A DNA stretch of 9,356 nucleotides from Thiolapillus brandeum (lineage in GTDB: Bacteria; Pseudomonadota; Gammaproteobacteria; Chromatiales; Chromatiaceae), in assembly GCA_011051425.1 (NCBI GenBank), contig DRLF01000224.1, positions 1 through 9,356 of the forward strand, in the 5' to 3' direction. The notes under the pieces were generated by a model. The model was not told the origin of the DNA and made no database searches. It saw only the letters and a list, made by a program, of their open reading frames with translations. Below are positions 1 to 7,541 of the stretch, piece by piece (the first letter of the stretch is position 1; each line of letters opens with the position of its first letter). Position numbers and translations under genes: made by a program.

Positions 1-599
<599 letters not shown>

Positions 600-637
600 A
601 GAGCTCATGGGGAAGTTCGACCCCCTGCGGTTCTTGT

Positions 638-659
638 GGGTCGGATTTCAATCCGACCC
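638..659. repeat. Perfect hairpin, first of a tandem pair
   Basis: Bases 638-647 (GGGTCGGATT) are the exact reverse complement of 650-659, leaving a 2-base centre, so the working hairpin has about 8-9 bp and a small loop. It lies 38 bases after the hemF stop. It has no clear T-run, so it is not a textbook terminator. Between convergent genes it could still protect or end both transcripts. It resembles short palindromic REP-like repeats common in gammaproteobacterial genomes (from memory). Confidence 0.7.
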
Positions 660-666
660 TTCGTCC

Positions 667-684
667 GTTGGGCTGAAGCCCAAC
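667..684. repeat. Perfect hairpin, second of a tandem pair
   Basis: GTTGGGC (667-673) pairs with GCCCAAC (678-684) around a TGAA tetraloop. It follows the first hairpin after 7 bases and ends 7 bases before the stop codon of the convergent glycosylase gene (stop at 692-694). The sequence TTGGGCTGAAGCCCAA looks like a widespread interspersed palindrome of gammaproteobacteria (from memory). It may form a bidirectional transcript end with its neighbour. Confidence 0.7.
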
Positions 685-691
685 CTACGGT

Positions 692-1267
692 TCAGGGGAT
701 GGGTTGCAAGACAAAACGCCAGGGTCTTTCCCGGTCTTTCAGGCTGGCGTAGCCGATACCTACCCGTGGTCCGGCGAGAACAGCTTTTTCATCCACCTTC
801 GGCCCATCTTCCAGCCACAGCTGATCTCCATCCACTGCCATTTCATTGAGTGACCTGTCGATGGCCAGAGCCTGACACAGCTTGCCGGGGCCGTTGCAGA
901 GATGTTTGTCAGTCACGCCGCCACGCAGATCCCGCATGAGCTCCAGCCCCCGAAAGGGCTGCAGGGCGCGTATGAGGACGGCCTGCGGATGCCCTTCATT
1001 CCCGGTGACGATGTTGAGCATGTGATACATGCCATAAATGAGATAGACGTAGTAATGCCCGGCCAGGCCATACATGACCTGGGTGCGGGCGGTGCAGCCC
1101 TTCGAGGCATGACAGGCGGTGTCTTCCTCACCCAGGTAGGCTTCGGTCTCGATGATCAGCCCCGCCAGGGTATCGCCTCGGTAGCTGCGCAGCAGGCGCT
1201 TCCCCAGCAGATCCCGGGCAACGGTGACGGCATCCCGGCGAAAAAAATTCTGCCCCAGGCGGCTCAT
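692..1267 (-). CDS. 3-methyladenine DNA glycosylase, AAG/MPG family
   Basis: This base-excision repair enzyme removes alkylated purines such as 3-methyladenine, and in the family often hypoxanthine, by hydrolysing the N-glycosidic bond. The 191-residue product begins SRLGQNFFRRDAVTVARDLLG and carries the family core ETEAYLGEEDTACHASKG (residues 40-57), then YVYLIYGMYHMLN and NGPGKLCQALAID. By comparison with human AAG, Glu42 should activate the water and Tyr44 should stack on the flipped base. Length is normal for bacterial members. The start at 1267 is chosen because the family N-terminus begins there and its ATG overlaps the stop of the upstream Rieske gene as ATGA; a longer open frame upstream reads into that gene in another frame. 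It is the last gene of the coupled kinase-Rieske-glycosylase set. This is the AAG fold, not the AlkA or Tag type. Confidence 0.95.
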   Translation of the reverse strand: MSRLGQNFFRRDAVTVARDLLGKRLLRSYRGDTLAGLIIETEAYLGEEDTACHASKGCTARTQVMYGLAGHYYVYLIYGMYHMLNIVTGNEGHPQAVLIRALQPFRGLELMRDLRGGVTDKHLCNGPGKLCQALAIDRSLNEMAVDGDQLWLEDGPKVDEKAVLAGPRVGIGYASLKDRERPWRFVLQPIP

Positions 1268-1602
1268 GCGTCCACGACCACCTGCCCCTCGATAACCCAG
1301 GCGGAGATGGATTCCAGGCTGTCCCCGGCACAGGGACCGCGCACGCAGTAGCCGTCCTCGGGACGGAACAGCGCACCGTGAGTGGCGCATTGCAGGAAGG
1401 CACCACCCAGGTCGAAGAACCGGTCCGGCTGCCATTCCAGGTTGATGCCTGTATGGGGGCAGCGGTTGCGGTAGACGAAAACCAAGTCTCCCTCACGCAC
1501 GACGATGAGAGAAAGCTCCCTGCCATCATCGAGAACCAGAGTGTAACCCCTGGCATCTTTGTCTTTCAGGTCCGCCAAATTGCAGATCGCCCGTGCGTTC
1601 AT
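1264..1602 (-). CDS. Small Rieske [2Fe-2S] protein
   Basis: A 112-residue, single-domain Rieske protein with no signal peptide or membrane segment, so probably a soluble cytosolic electron carrier. The cluster ligands are visible: Cys48 and His50 in RNRCPHTG, and Cys72 and His75 in QCATHGALF. After the second box comes GYCVRGPCAGDSL (84-96), the usual loop before the last strands. It lacks any catalytic domain, so it is either a ferredoxin-like partner of an oxygenase or reductase encoded elsewhere, or a protein of unknown role. The ATG at 1602 overlaps the stop of the ketohexokinase-like gene as ATGA, and its own stop overlaps the glycosylase start the same way. No redox partner is encoded in this window, so its physiological function is unknown. 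Confidence 0.9.
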   Translation of the reverse strand: MNARAICNLADLKDKDARGYTLVLDDGRELSLIVVREGDLVFVYRNRCPHTGINLEWQPDRFFDLGGAFLQCATHGALFRPEDGYCVRGPCAGDSLESISAWVIEGQVVVDA

Positions 1603-2441
1603 ATCACCAGCCCCGCCCGGGTGCATTTGACTGCGGCCAGGCGCACCGCATGATGCAGGCTTTCTTCGGGGGAAGATTTTCGCAGCAGGGCATCGATGAT
1701 GCCGGCATTGAACACGTCGCCCGCCCCCAGGCTGTCTGCCACAGCAACCTCTGGTGCCGGCGCATGCATGATTTCGCCAGCGGGTATCCTGCACCAGGCG
1801 CCGGCGGCGCCCCAGGCGAGAAATACGGGCTGACGCCAGTTTCGGGAAGCCAGAAATTTCCCGGCATTCTGAAAGCCTTTCTGGCGCACGTAGGCTCGGG
1901 AGAACAGCAGCACATCGGGCAGATCGAACAGGTTCTCTATGCCCTCCCGGGGCTTTTCCACTTCGAGGGAACAGGGAATACCTGCCTGACGCGCTTTCTC
2001 CAGCATGCTGCCGAGTTCCCCGATGTTGCGCCCCTCGAAATGCAGCCAGTCATAGCGGCTGAGGTCCAGCGCATCGAAAGCATCGAAATCATATTCGGGC
2101 AGATCCCGGTAATGCACGATGGTGCGGCTGCCGGTATCCGCGCTGAGAGAAATATAGGAGGTGGGGAGTTTTCCGGATACGGGACGCTGCACGGCAGTAA
2201 CATCCACCCGGTACCTGTCGAGATCATCCAGAACGACCTGTGAATCCGGCTCCCGGGGCAACACCCCGGCCCAGCTGCAGTGGTGCCCCAGCTGACTGAG
2301 GATCACCAGGGTGTTGGTTGCATTGCCGCCACGCACCCGGCTTTGCGCCTGCGCGCGCACTTCTTCGTCTTCCCGGGGATAGGACGCCAGTGTATTGACA
2401 ATATCCAGGGTGGCGATACCCACCGCCAGTATGCTCGACAT
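1599..2441 (-). CDS. Ketohexokinase-like PfkB-family sugar kinase
   Basis: A 280-residue ATP-dependent kinase of the ribokinase/PfkB fold. The catalytic motif DSLGAGDVFNAG (236-247) gives Asp242 as the likely base and GAGD as the anion hole. Similarity to animal ketohexokinase (fructokinase, fructose to fructose 1-phosphate) is unusually direct: shared blocks include VGIATLDIV, YPREDEEVR, RGGNATN, VLDDLDRYRVD, GSRTIVHY, LHFEGRN and VEKPRE. Asp13, Gly39, Asn40, Asn43 and Asp242 match, from memory, the fructose contacts of human KHK (Asp15, Gly41, Asn42, Asn45, Asp258). A ketose or related sugar substrate is therefore inferred, but not proven. It is 27 bases after the coiled-coil gene and its TGA overlaps the Rieske ATG. 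The Shine-Dalgarno (AGG about 10 bases upstream) is weak. Confidence 0.88.
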   Translation of the reverse strand: MSSILAVGIATLDIVNTLASYPREDEEVRAQAQSRVRGGNATNTLVILSQLGHHCSWAGVLPREPDSQVVLDDLDRYRVDVTAVQRPVSGKLPTSYISLSADTGSRTIVHYRDLPEYDFDAFDALDLSRYDWLHFEGRNIGELGSMLEKARQAGIPCSLEVEKPREGIENLFDLPDVLLFSRAYVRQKGFQNAGKFLASRNWRQPVFLAWGAAGAWCRIPAGEIMHAPAPEVAVADSLGAGDVFNAGIIDALLRKSSPEESLHHAVRLAAVKCTRAGLVI

Positions 2442-2468
2442 GAAGAGACTGCCTGCGCAGGGTTGGGC

Positions 2469-3002
2469 TCAGCCGCTGGCGCTGTTCAGGAGCAGGGAGA
2501 TGAGTTCGCCCTTGTCGTTGAACAGCGCAAAGATTTCCAGTGCCAGCAACATGGCCATGCCGCCAAGCAACGCTCCGGTGAACATGCCTTTGACGAACGG
2601 ACCCCGCGTTACCGCATCTATCCCCAGCACACCTTGCCGGCGATGCATACGTTCGTCACGCAAATCCGTAACCTTGGAGTTCTCCACCCCTTCCTGCATG
2701 GAGTAGAGCGTATTTTCCAGCTGCTTGCGCGCGTTTTCCGCTTCCTGCCTCAGGTATTCCGACTCTTCAGCTTCCACCTGTGCCTTGTCCAGCTCACGGC
2801 GCAGGCGGTCCACTTCGGTGTTGGCATCTTCGAGCTGATCCTCCAGATCCTGCTGCGCCGATTCCATGGCTTTCAGGCCTTTCTCCCGCTCTTTGATGGA
2901 CTCGAGATATTCGTCGAGCTCCTGGCGGGCGGACTCCTGGGAAACTGCGTCCAGGTCAACCTCGTTCAGTTCACTGTGCTGTTCAGTATGGCTGCTCTTC
3001 AC
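2469..3002 (-). CDS. Coiled-coil protein with C-terminal membrane segment (function unknown)
   Basis: I do not recognise a family. The 177-residue product starts with GTG. A GAGG Shine-Dalgarno overlapping the stop of the upstream gene lies 8-12 bases ahead of it, which favours this start. Residues about 20-105 are highly charged and heptad-like, rich in Glu, Gln, Leu and Arg, and should form a long coiled coil. After a short basic linker (RDERMHRRQG), residues about 137-161 (FVKGMFTGALLGGMAMLLAL and beyond) form one membrane helix with small-residue GxxxG-like spacing. There is no signal peptide. The likely topology is a cytoplasmic coiled coil anchored in the inner membrane near its C-terminus, with a tail of about 15 residues. 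It lies 13 bases after the chalcone-isomerase-like gene and is probably cotranscribed. A role in membrane organisation is only a guess. Confidence 0.8.
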   Translation of the reverse strand: MKSSHTEQHSELNEVDLDAVSQESARQELDEYLESIKEREKGLKAMESAQQDLEDQLEDANTEVDRLRRELDKAQVEAEESEYLRQEAENARKQLENTLYSMQEGVENSKVTDLRDERMHRRQGVLGIDAVTRGPFVKGMFTGALLGGMAMLLALEIFALFNDKGELISLLLNSASG

Positions 3003-3015
3003 TTGATATTCCGCC

Positions 3016-3573
3016 TCAGCGGCCTCCCAGCAATGCCTTTTTCAGTTTTCCCGTGACCGGCTCCTTTCCCAGCCAGACGCTCAACAGGGCACGCGCGAAA
3101 TCCGCGCCCGGGACAACCCCCTTCTGTTCACCCCTGATAGTGACGGAAACACCCTTTCCGGGCAGATAGGTGAGCACCGCTTCATCTCCCTTGTGCAGCG
3201 TGGGGAACATGGCCTTGAACTGCTCCAGCCTTTCCCTGAGAGCGGACAGGCCGGCTGACGGAACATTCTCCTCGAAACCTTCCTCCCAGCCATCATCCAG
3301 CTTTTTCTTGTCCACCTCGGAATACAGGAAACTCATGGTCATACGCCAGGGCTGATCCGCCTGCAGAATCCTGGCGGCATCTGACATTCTGGCAGGCAGA
3401 TAAAGCGCTGCCACATAGATATCGAAGAAGAATTTCTCCCGTATGCCGGCGCCGTTGAGCACCAGGTTCCTGCCTTCCACCGTGACCTGCTCCGGCAGAT
3501 CGACGCCTTCCAGCGTCTTTGCCGCCACCAGGGCGGGCAGCAATCCAATCAACAACATACTCAGCCAGCGCAT
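3016..3573 (-). CDS. Secreted chalcone-isomerase-like protein
   Basis: A 185-residue protein of the bacterial chalcone-isomerase-like family, small proteins with a CHI-type fold that are mostly uncharacterised and not known to act on flavonoids. The N-terminus has one Arg, a hydrophobic core and an Ala-rich site (MRWLSMLLIGLLPALVAA), so cleavage near residue 18 and periplasmic location are likely. Family blocks are VDLPEQVTVEGRNLVLNGAG (24-43), REKFFFDIYVAALYLP (45-60), WEEGFEENV (96-104) and, near the end, FARALLSVWLGKEPV with LKKALLG. The ATG at 3573 is preferred over an in-frame TTG at 3597 because it gives a compact signal peptide, although the AGGA-like sequence before it is poor. It appears to be the first gene of the five-gene group that ends with the glycosylase. 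A lipid- or fatty-acid-binding role has been suggested for relatives; here it is unknown. Confidence 0.85.
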   Translation of the reverse strand: MRWLSMLLIGLLPALVAAKTLEGVDLPEQVTVEGRNLVLNGAGIREKFFFDIYVAALYLPARMSDAARILQADQPWRMTMSFLYSEVDKKKLDDGWEEGFEENVPSAGLSALRERLEQFKAMFPTLHKGDEAVLTYLPGKGVSVTIRGEQKGVVPGADFARALLSVWLGKEPVTGKLKKALLGGR

Positions 3574-3605
3574 AAATTTTCCGGTTTTTGTTACCAATAG
3601 CGGTA

Positions 3606-3634
3606 TTTATGCACCACTTTCGTCGCAAATTCAA
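3606..3634 (-). promoter_or_regulatory. Possible sigma-70 promoter for the chalcone-isomerase-like operon
   Basis: Read on the minus strand, TTGAAT (3629-3634) and CATAAA (3606-3611) are separated by 17 bases. Each matches four of six consensus positions. The implied start point would be about 25 bases upstream of the ATG at 3573. The surrounding sequence is the most AT-rich part of this gap. It would let the five downstream genes be expressed apart from the zinc-peptidase to dtd group. The rest of the 3574-3728 gap holds only weak hairpins (for example CCCTG/CAGGG) and no convincing terminator. Confidence 0.4.
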
Positions 3635-3728
3635 CCAAATAAGTGCATTTTGGGATCAGGACGGCACTGCTGGAGCAGCACCCTGTCTTTACTGCAGGGC
3701 TACATCTGTAAAAAGCAGGCACCACGCT

Positions 3729-4166
3729 TCAGGTTTCCAGCCAGAAAGTCACCGGACCGTCATTGACCAGGGACACCTGCATGTCGGCACCAAAACGCCC
3801 GCTCGCCACGGGCGCATGAGCTTGCTCTGCCTGCTGCAGAAAATGCTGAAACAGCCGTTTTCCTTCTTCCGGCGCAGCAGCGGTGGAAAATCCCGGGCGC
3901 GTGCCTTTGCGGGTATCTGCAGGCAGCGTGAACTGGGGAACCAGCAGCAGCCCGCCCCGGATATCCCGCAGGCTGCGGTTCATTTTACCGTCATCATCGG
4001 GAAATACGCGGTAGCCCAGCAGGCGTTCCAGCAACCTGTCTGCTCGCTGTTCACTGTCATCACGCTGCACGCCGATGAGCACGAGTAACCCTCTGCCGAT
4101 TTCCCCAATGATCTCACCATCGACTTCCACGGAAGCCCGGGTGACGCGCTGCAGCAGACCGATCAT
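3729..4166 (-). CDS. dtd: D-aminoacyl-tRNA deacylase
   Basis: DTD hydrolyses D-aminoacyl-tRNAs (and Gly-tRNA(Ala)) in the cytosol, keeping D-amino acids out of translation. The 145-residue length is standard. Family features are the N-terminus [20 protein letters not shown], the region [20 protein letters not shown] (residues about 71-90) and the C-terminal Gly-cisPro element [10 protein letters not shown], which enters the partner subunit's active site in the dimer. The usual SQFT motif reads PQFT here; the Gln and Thr are kept. The ATG overlaps the stop of pip as ATGA. Adjacent pip and dtd genes also occur in other gammaproteobacteria, as I recall for Pseudomonas. This is the last gene of the four-gene coupled set. 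Just after the stop, AAGC/GCTT followed by Ts could form only a very weak terminator. Confidence 0.96.
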   Translation of the reverse strand: MIGLLQRVTRASVEVDGEIIGEIGRGLLVLIGVQRDDSEQRADRLLERLLGYRVFPDDDGKMNRSLRDIRGGLLLVPQFTLPADTRKGTRPGFSTAAAPEEGKRLFQHFLQQAEQAHAPVASGRFGADMQVSLVNDGPVTFWLET

Positions 4167-5113
4167 GACAACAGGTCGGCAAAGCGGTCCGTGGCCTCCA
4201 CCAGCGCCGCCCGGGTAGCGGGTTCTGCTGCAGAATGACCGGCATCGGCAATGATCTGCAGGTCGCTGCCGTGCCAGCGCCGATGCAGCTCCCAGGCGCT
4301 TTCCAGAGGACAGATGACGTCATAACGCCCGTGCACAATAACGCCGGGAATACCCGCCAGCTTGTGTGCATCCTCCAGCAGCTGATTGGGAAGGAGGAAG
4401 GCATTGTTGATGAAATAATGACACTCGATGCGCGCCATGGACAAAGCGACATGAGGCTGGGCGAAATGCTGCTCCACCGCCTCGTCATGGAGGAGAGTGG
4501 CGGTGCGGCCCTCCCACACGGACCAGGCCTTGGCCGCCGCCATACGCCGCAACTCGTCTTCGCCTGTCAGCAGCCTGTGATAGGCAGCAACCATGTTTTC
4601 ACGCTGCTCCGGAGGCACCGGCGCGATGAAATCCTGCCAGAAATCCGGAAACAGGCGGCTGGCGCCTTCCTGATAGAACCACTGGATCTCTTTCGGGCGA
4701 CACAGGAAGATGCCTCTCAGTATCAGCCCGCTGACCCGCTCGGGATAGGTCTGGGCGTAAGCTAGCGCCAGGGTGGAGCCCCAGGAACCGCCGAACAGCA
4801 GCCATTTCTCCAGCCCCAGCTCCTTGCGCAGCTTCTCCATGTCTTCCACCAGATGCCAGGTGGTGTTCTCCCGCAGGCTGGCATGGGGCGTGGAATGGCC
4901 GCTGCCACGCTGATCGAACAGTATGATGTGGTAACGTTCGGGGTCGAAGAAACGCCGGTGATAGGGCTCACAGCCTGCGCCGGGCCCGCCGTGCAGGAAC
5001 AGCACGGGAATACCGCTGCGGCGACCGCATTCCTCTACATAGAGACTGTGTACATCATCAGCCTGCAGCCGCCAGTGATGGAAAGGCTCGATATCCGGAT
5101 AGAGATCTTTCAA
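4163..5113 (-). CDS. pip: Prolyl aminopeptidase (proline iminopeptidase)
   Basis: A cytosolic serine peptidase (family S33, alpha/beta hydrolase) that releases N-terminal proline from peptides. The product has 316 residues, typical for the family. The oxyanion-hole motif HGGPGAGC is at 41-48, the nucleophile elbow GGSWGS puts the catalytic Ser at 110, the acid is probably Asp265 in HGRYDVICP, and the base is His293 in [10 protein letters not shown]. Between them lies the alpha-helical cap characteristic of these enzymes (about residues 140-240). The N-terminus [20 protein letters not shown] is the standard family start, supporting the ATG at 5113, which overlaps the stop of the ATPase gene as ATGA. 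There is no signal peptide. The function is secure at family level; substrate breadth beyond proline is unknown. Confidence 0.96.
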   Translation of the reverse strand: MKDLYPDIEPFHHWRLQADDVHSLYVEECGRRSGIPVLFLHGGPGAGCEPYHRRFFDPERYHIILFDQRGSGHSTPHASLRENTTWHLVEDMEKLRKELGLEKWLLFGGSWGSTLALAYAQTYPERVSGLILRGIFLCRPKEIQWFYQEGASRLFPDFWQDFIAPVPPEQRENMVAAYHRLLTGEDELRRMAAAKAWSVWEGRTATLLHDEAVEQHFAQPHVALSMARIECHYFINNAFLLPNQLLEDAHKLAGIPGVIVHGRYDVICPLESAWELHRRWHGSDLQIIADAGHSAAEPATRAALVEATDRFADLLS

Positions 5114-6594
5114 CGGCGGCCACCGAGCAGGGAGCCGAGAATGCCACGCACGATACTGCGCCCCAGGGAACTGCTCATGGAGCGCGCCATACTCTTGGCC
5201 GCCGCCTCCCAGACGCTCTGCCGGTTGGAGCGGCGCACCGGTGTCTTCGCCTTTTTCGCCGCCTTTTCCTGCTCGATGCGGGCTTTTTCGGCTGCCGCCA
5301 CCCGGGCTTCTTCCCGGGCGCGCATCTTCAGCATTTCATAGGCGGATTCACGGTCTACCGTCTGCTCGTAGCGGCCCTTGATAGGCGAGCGTGAGCGGAT
5401 CTCCTTGCGCTCTTCAGGCGTCAGGGGACCAATACGCGAACCGGGAGGACGGATCAGGATCTGTTCCACCGGCGTGGGCGCACCCCTGCCGTTGAGAACG
5501 GACACCAGGGCTTCACCCGTACCCAGCTGGGTGATGGCCTTGACCGTATCCACCCCGGGATTCTCGCGAAAGGTCTCCGCCACCAGGCGCACGGCCTTCT
5601 TGTCCTTGGGCGTAAAGGCCCGCAGGGCATGCTGGATCTTTGTACCCAGCTGGCCGAGGATCTCGGAAGGAATATCCAGGGGACTCTGGGTGATGAAATA
5701 CACGCCCACACCCTTGGAACGGATCAGGCGCACCACCTGCTCGATCTTGTCGACCAGCGCCCTGGGCGCACCATCGAACAGCAGATGCGCCTCGTCGAAG
5801 AAAAGCACCATCACCGGTTTTTCCGGGTTGCCCACCTCCGGCAGTTGCTCGAACAGTTCCGCCAGCAGCCAGATCAGAAAAGTGGCATACACCCGGGGGG
5901 ACTGGTGAATCAGCTTGGTCACATCCATGATGCTGACCACGCCCTTGCCGGAGAAATCCGTGATCATCAGGTCTTCCAGACGCAGGGCCGGTTCGCCGAA
6001 CAGGTGTTCCGCCCCCTGTTCCTCGAGAATCAGCAGCCGCCGCTGTATGGCGCCCACACTGGCGGTGGAGATATTGCCGTATTCCGCCGACAGTTCCTTG
6101 CGATGCTCCGCCATCCAGTTGAGCATGCTGCGCAGATCCTTCAGATCCAGCAACAGCAGGCCGTTGTCATCGGCGATACTGAAAGCCGCATACAGCACAC
6201 CCATCTGTGTTTCGTTGAGTTCGAGCAGACTGGACAGCAGCAGGGGTCCCACATCGGAAATGGTGGTGCGAACAGGCTGGCCCAGCTTGCCGAACATGTC
6301 CCAGAAGATCACGGGATTGGGGTGCAGGCTGAAGTCTTCGATGCCGATGGTCTGTACCCGTTCGTCTATCTTGGGATGGGGCTTGCCGGGCTTGGCCATG
6401 CCGGACAGGTCGCCCTTGACGTCGGCCATGAACACCGGCACACCGATATCGGAGAAGCCTTCTGCCAGTATCTGCAGAGTCACCGTCTTGCCGGTACCCG
6501 TCGCGCCTGCGACCATGCCGTGACGGTTGGCCTTGTCGGCACGGAAAAATACTTTCTTGCGGCCATTGCCGCCGATCAGAAATTCAATACTCAT
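5110..6594 (-). CDS. HerA-like ATPase, YjgR/DUF853 family
   Basis: A 494-residue P-loop ATPase of the HerA/FtsK superfamily, close in layout to E. coli YjgR. The Walker A motif is GATGTGKT (30-37), followed by ADVKGDLSG (57-65). The Walker B motif is VMVLFFDEAH (261-270). The segment GVGVYFITQSPLDIPSEILG (295-314) carries the sensor-type Thr-Gln found in this superfamily. Residues about 420-450 are a basic/acidic helix rich in Ala, Glu and Lys, probably a coiled coil. The tail ([19 protein letters not shown]) is glycine- and arginine-rich. The biological role of the family is not established; a DNA or nucleoprotein motor is inferred from the fold. The start overlaps the zinc-peptidase stop as ATGA and the stop overlaps pip the same way. 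Confidence 0.93.
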   Translation of the reverse strand: MSIEFLIGGNGRKKVFFRADKANRHGMVAGATGTGKTVTLQILAEGFSDIGVPVFMADVKGDLSGMAKPGKPHPKIDERVQTIGIEDFSLHPNPVIFWDMFGKLGQPVRTTISDVGPLLLSSLLELNETQMGVLYAAFSIADDNGLLLLDLKDLRSMLNWMAEHRKELSAEYGNISTASVGAIQRRLLILEEQGAEHLFGEPALRLEDLMITDFSGKGVVSIMDVTKLIHQSPRVYATFLIWLLAELFEQLPEVGNPEKPVMVLFFDEAHLLFDGAPRALVDKIEQVVRLIRSKGVGVYFITQSPLDIPSEILGQLGTKIQHALRAFTPKDKKAVRLVAETFRENPGVDTVKAITQLGTGEALVSVLNGRGAPTPVEQILIRPPGSRIGPLTPEERKEIRSRSPIKGRYEQTVDRESAYEMLKMRAREEARVAAAEKARIEQEKAAKKAKTPVRRSNRQSVWEAAAKSMARSMSSSLGRSIVRGILGSLLGGRR

Positions 6595-7433
6595 AAGCTT
6601 CTTGCCCTGAAGGTGTCACAGTCTTCGAGTCTGCCTGTCTCTACGCCTTTGCGGAACCAGCGCTGACGCTGTGCCGAAGTCCCGTGGGTAAAGCCGTCCG
6701 GTCGCACACTGCCCGTTGCCTGGCGCTGCAGCTTGTCGTCACCGATGGCGCTGGCGGCATTGAGCGCTTCATCCAGATCACCACTTTCCAGAAACTTTTT
6801 CGCCTTTTGCGTGTGGTTTACCCAGACACCCGCAAAACAGTCCGCCTGCAGTTCCAGACGGACTGCGGCGGAATCAGCTCCCTTGCTGCCCCGAGGTACT
6901 TTTTTCGTATACCCGAGCAGGTTCTGCACATGATGCCCCACTTCATGCGCTACCACATAGGCCTGCGCCAGATCACCCGGCGCCTTGAAACGCCGCTTCA
7001 GCTCATCATAAAAGGCCAGGTCGATATAGACTTTGTGATCACCCGGGCAGTAGAACGGCCCCATGGCCGTCTGTGCGATACCGCAGGCCGACTGCACACC
7101 ACCGCTGAAGATCACCAGCTTGGGTTCTTCGTAGCGCTTGCCGTATTTCTGAAACTCCTGATTCCAGACGTCTTCCGTATCGGCAAGCACCACCTTGATA
7201 AATTCGACTTTTTCCTGCTCCTGCGGCGTAGGCTTGTAATCAACCTTCTGTTCTGTCACCTGCCCGCCGCCAAGCTTGCTGCCGACATCCATTACCAGCC
7301 GGGGATCCACCCCAAAATACATGGCAACCAGCGCCAGTATAATGGTGCCGATCCCGATACCTCCAGCCCTGCCAACGCGCATTCCCCTGCGGTCTTCCAC
7401 ATTCGTGCTTCGACGACGCCCCCGCCATTTCAT
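6591..7433 (-). CDS. Membrane-anchored neutral zinc metallopeptidase, YpfJ family
   Basis: A 280-residue protein of the YpfJ-type putative neutral zinc metallopeptidase family. A basic, Arg-rich N-terminus is followed by one hydrophobic segment at about 22-42 and then a large domain expected in the periplasm. The zinc site is HEVGH (163-167) within AYVVAHEVGHHVQNLLG. The third ligand is probably Glu194 in RLELQADCFAG, as in the family. Another conserved block is FYCPGDHKVYIDLAFYDEL (127-145). Most of the family has no known substrate. The start at 7433 has GGGAG about 7 bases upstream. It is first in the chain with the ATPase, pip and dtd. The C-terminal end QRWFRKGVETG is also typical, so the gene looks intact. 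Confidence 0.93.
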   Translation of the reverse strand: MKWRGRRRSTNVEDRRGMRVGRAGGIGIGTIILALVAMYFGVDPRLVMDVGSKLGGGQVTEQKVDYKPTPQEQEKVEFIKVVLADTEDVWNQEFQKYGKRYEEPKLVIFSGGVQSACGIAQTAMGPFYCPGDHKVYIDLAFYDELKRRFKAPGDLAQAYVVAHEVGHHVQNLLGYTKKVPRGSKGADSAAVRLELQADCFAGVWVNHTQKAKKFLESGDLDEALNAASAIGDDKLQRQATGSVRPDGFTHGTSAQRQRWFRKGVETGRLEDCDTFRARSL

Positions 7434-7467
7434 GATCTGCTCCCTTTCTTTGATGACTATCCTGGCA

Positions 7468-7497
7468 AGAATAGAGGGAATGAACAGGGTATGGCAA
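7468..7497 (-). promoter_or_regulatory. Possible sigma-70 promoter for the zinc-peptidase operon
   Basis: On the minus strand, TTGCCA (7492-7497; five of six consensus bases) is followed after 18 bases by TATTCT (7468-7473; four of six). Transcription would begin near 7461, leaving a leader of about 28 bases with the GGGAG ribosome site before the ATG at 7433. No operator-like palindrome overlaps it. Assigned by eye only. Confidence 0.4.
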
Positions 7498-7541
7498 GTC
7501 CATCACAAGAAAAACAGGGTTCCGGCATCTCAATCTTGGCT

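Noticed and set aside
607..849. An 80-codon plus-strand frame after hemF
   Set aside because: It is made of the hairpin repeats and the complement of the glycosylase 3' end.
2280..3056. A 258-codon plus-strand frame
   Set aside because: It is antisense to the start of the kinase gene and the coiled-coil gene and has no family features or start context.
3661..3728. A terminator after dtd
   Set aside because: The candidate stems (AAGC/GCTT with a 9-base loop, CCCTG/CAGGG) are 4-5 bp, and only the first is followed by Ts, so read-through into the next five genes is likely.
5629..6666. A 345-codon plus-strand frame
   Set aside because: It lies opposite the HerA-like ATPase gene, whose Walker motifs and family match are clear. 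The plus-strand product is His/Gln-rich and shows no recognisable domain.
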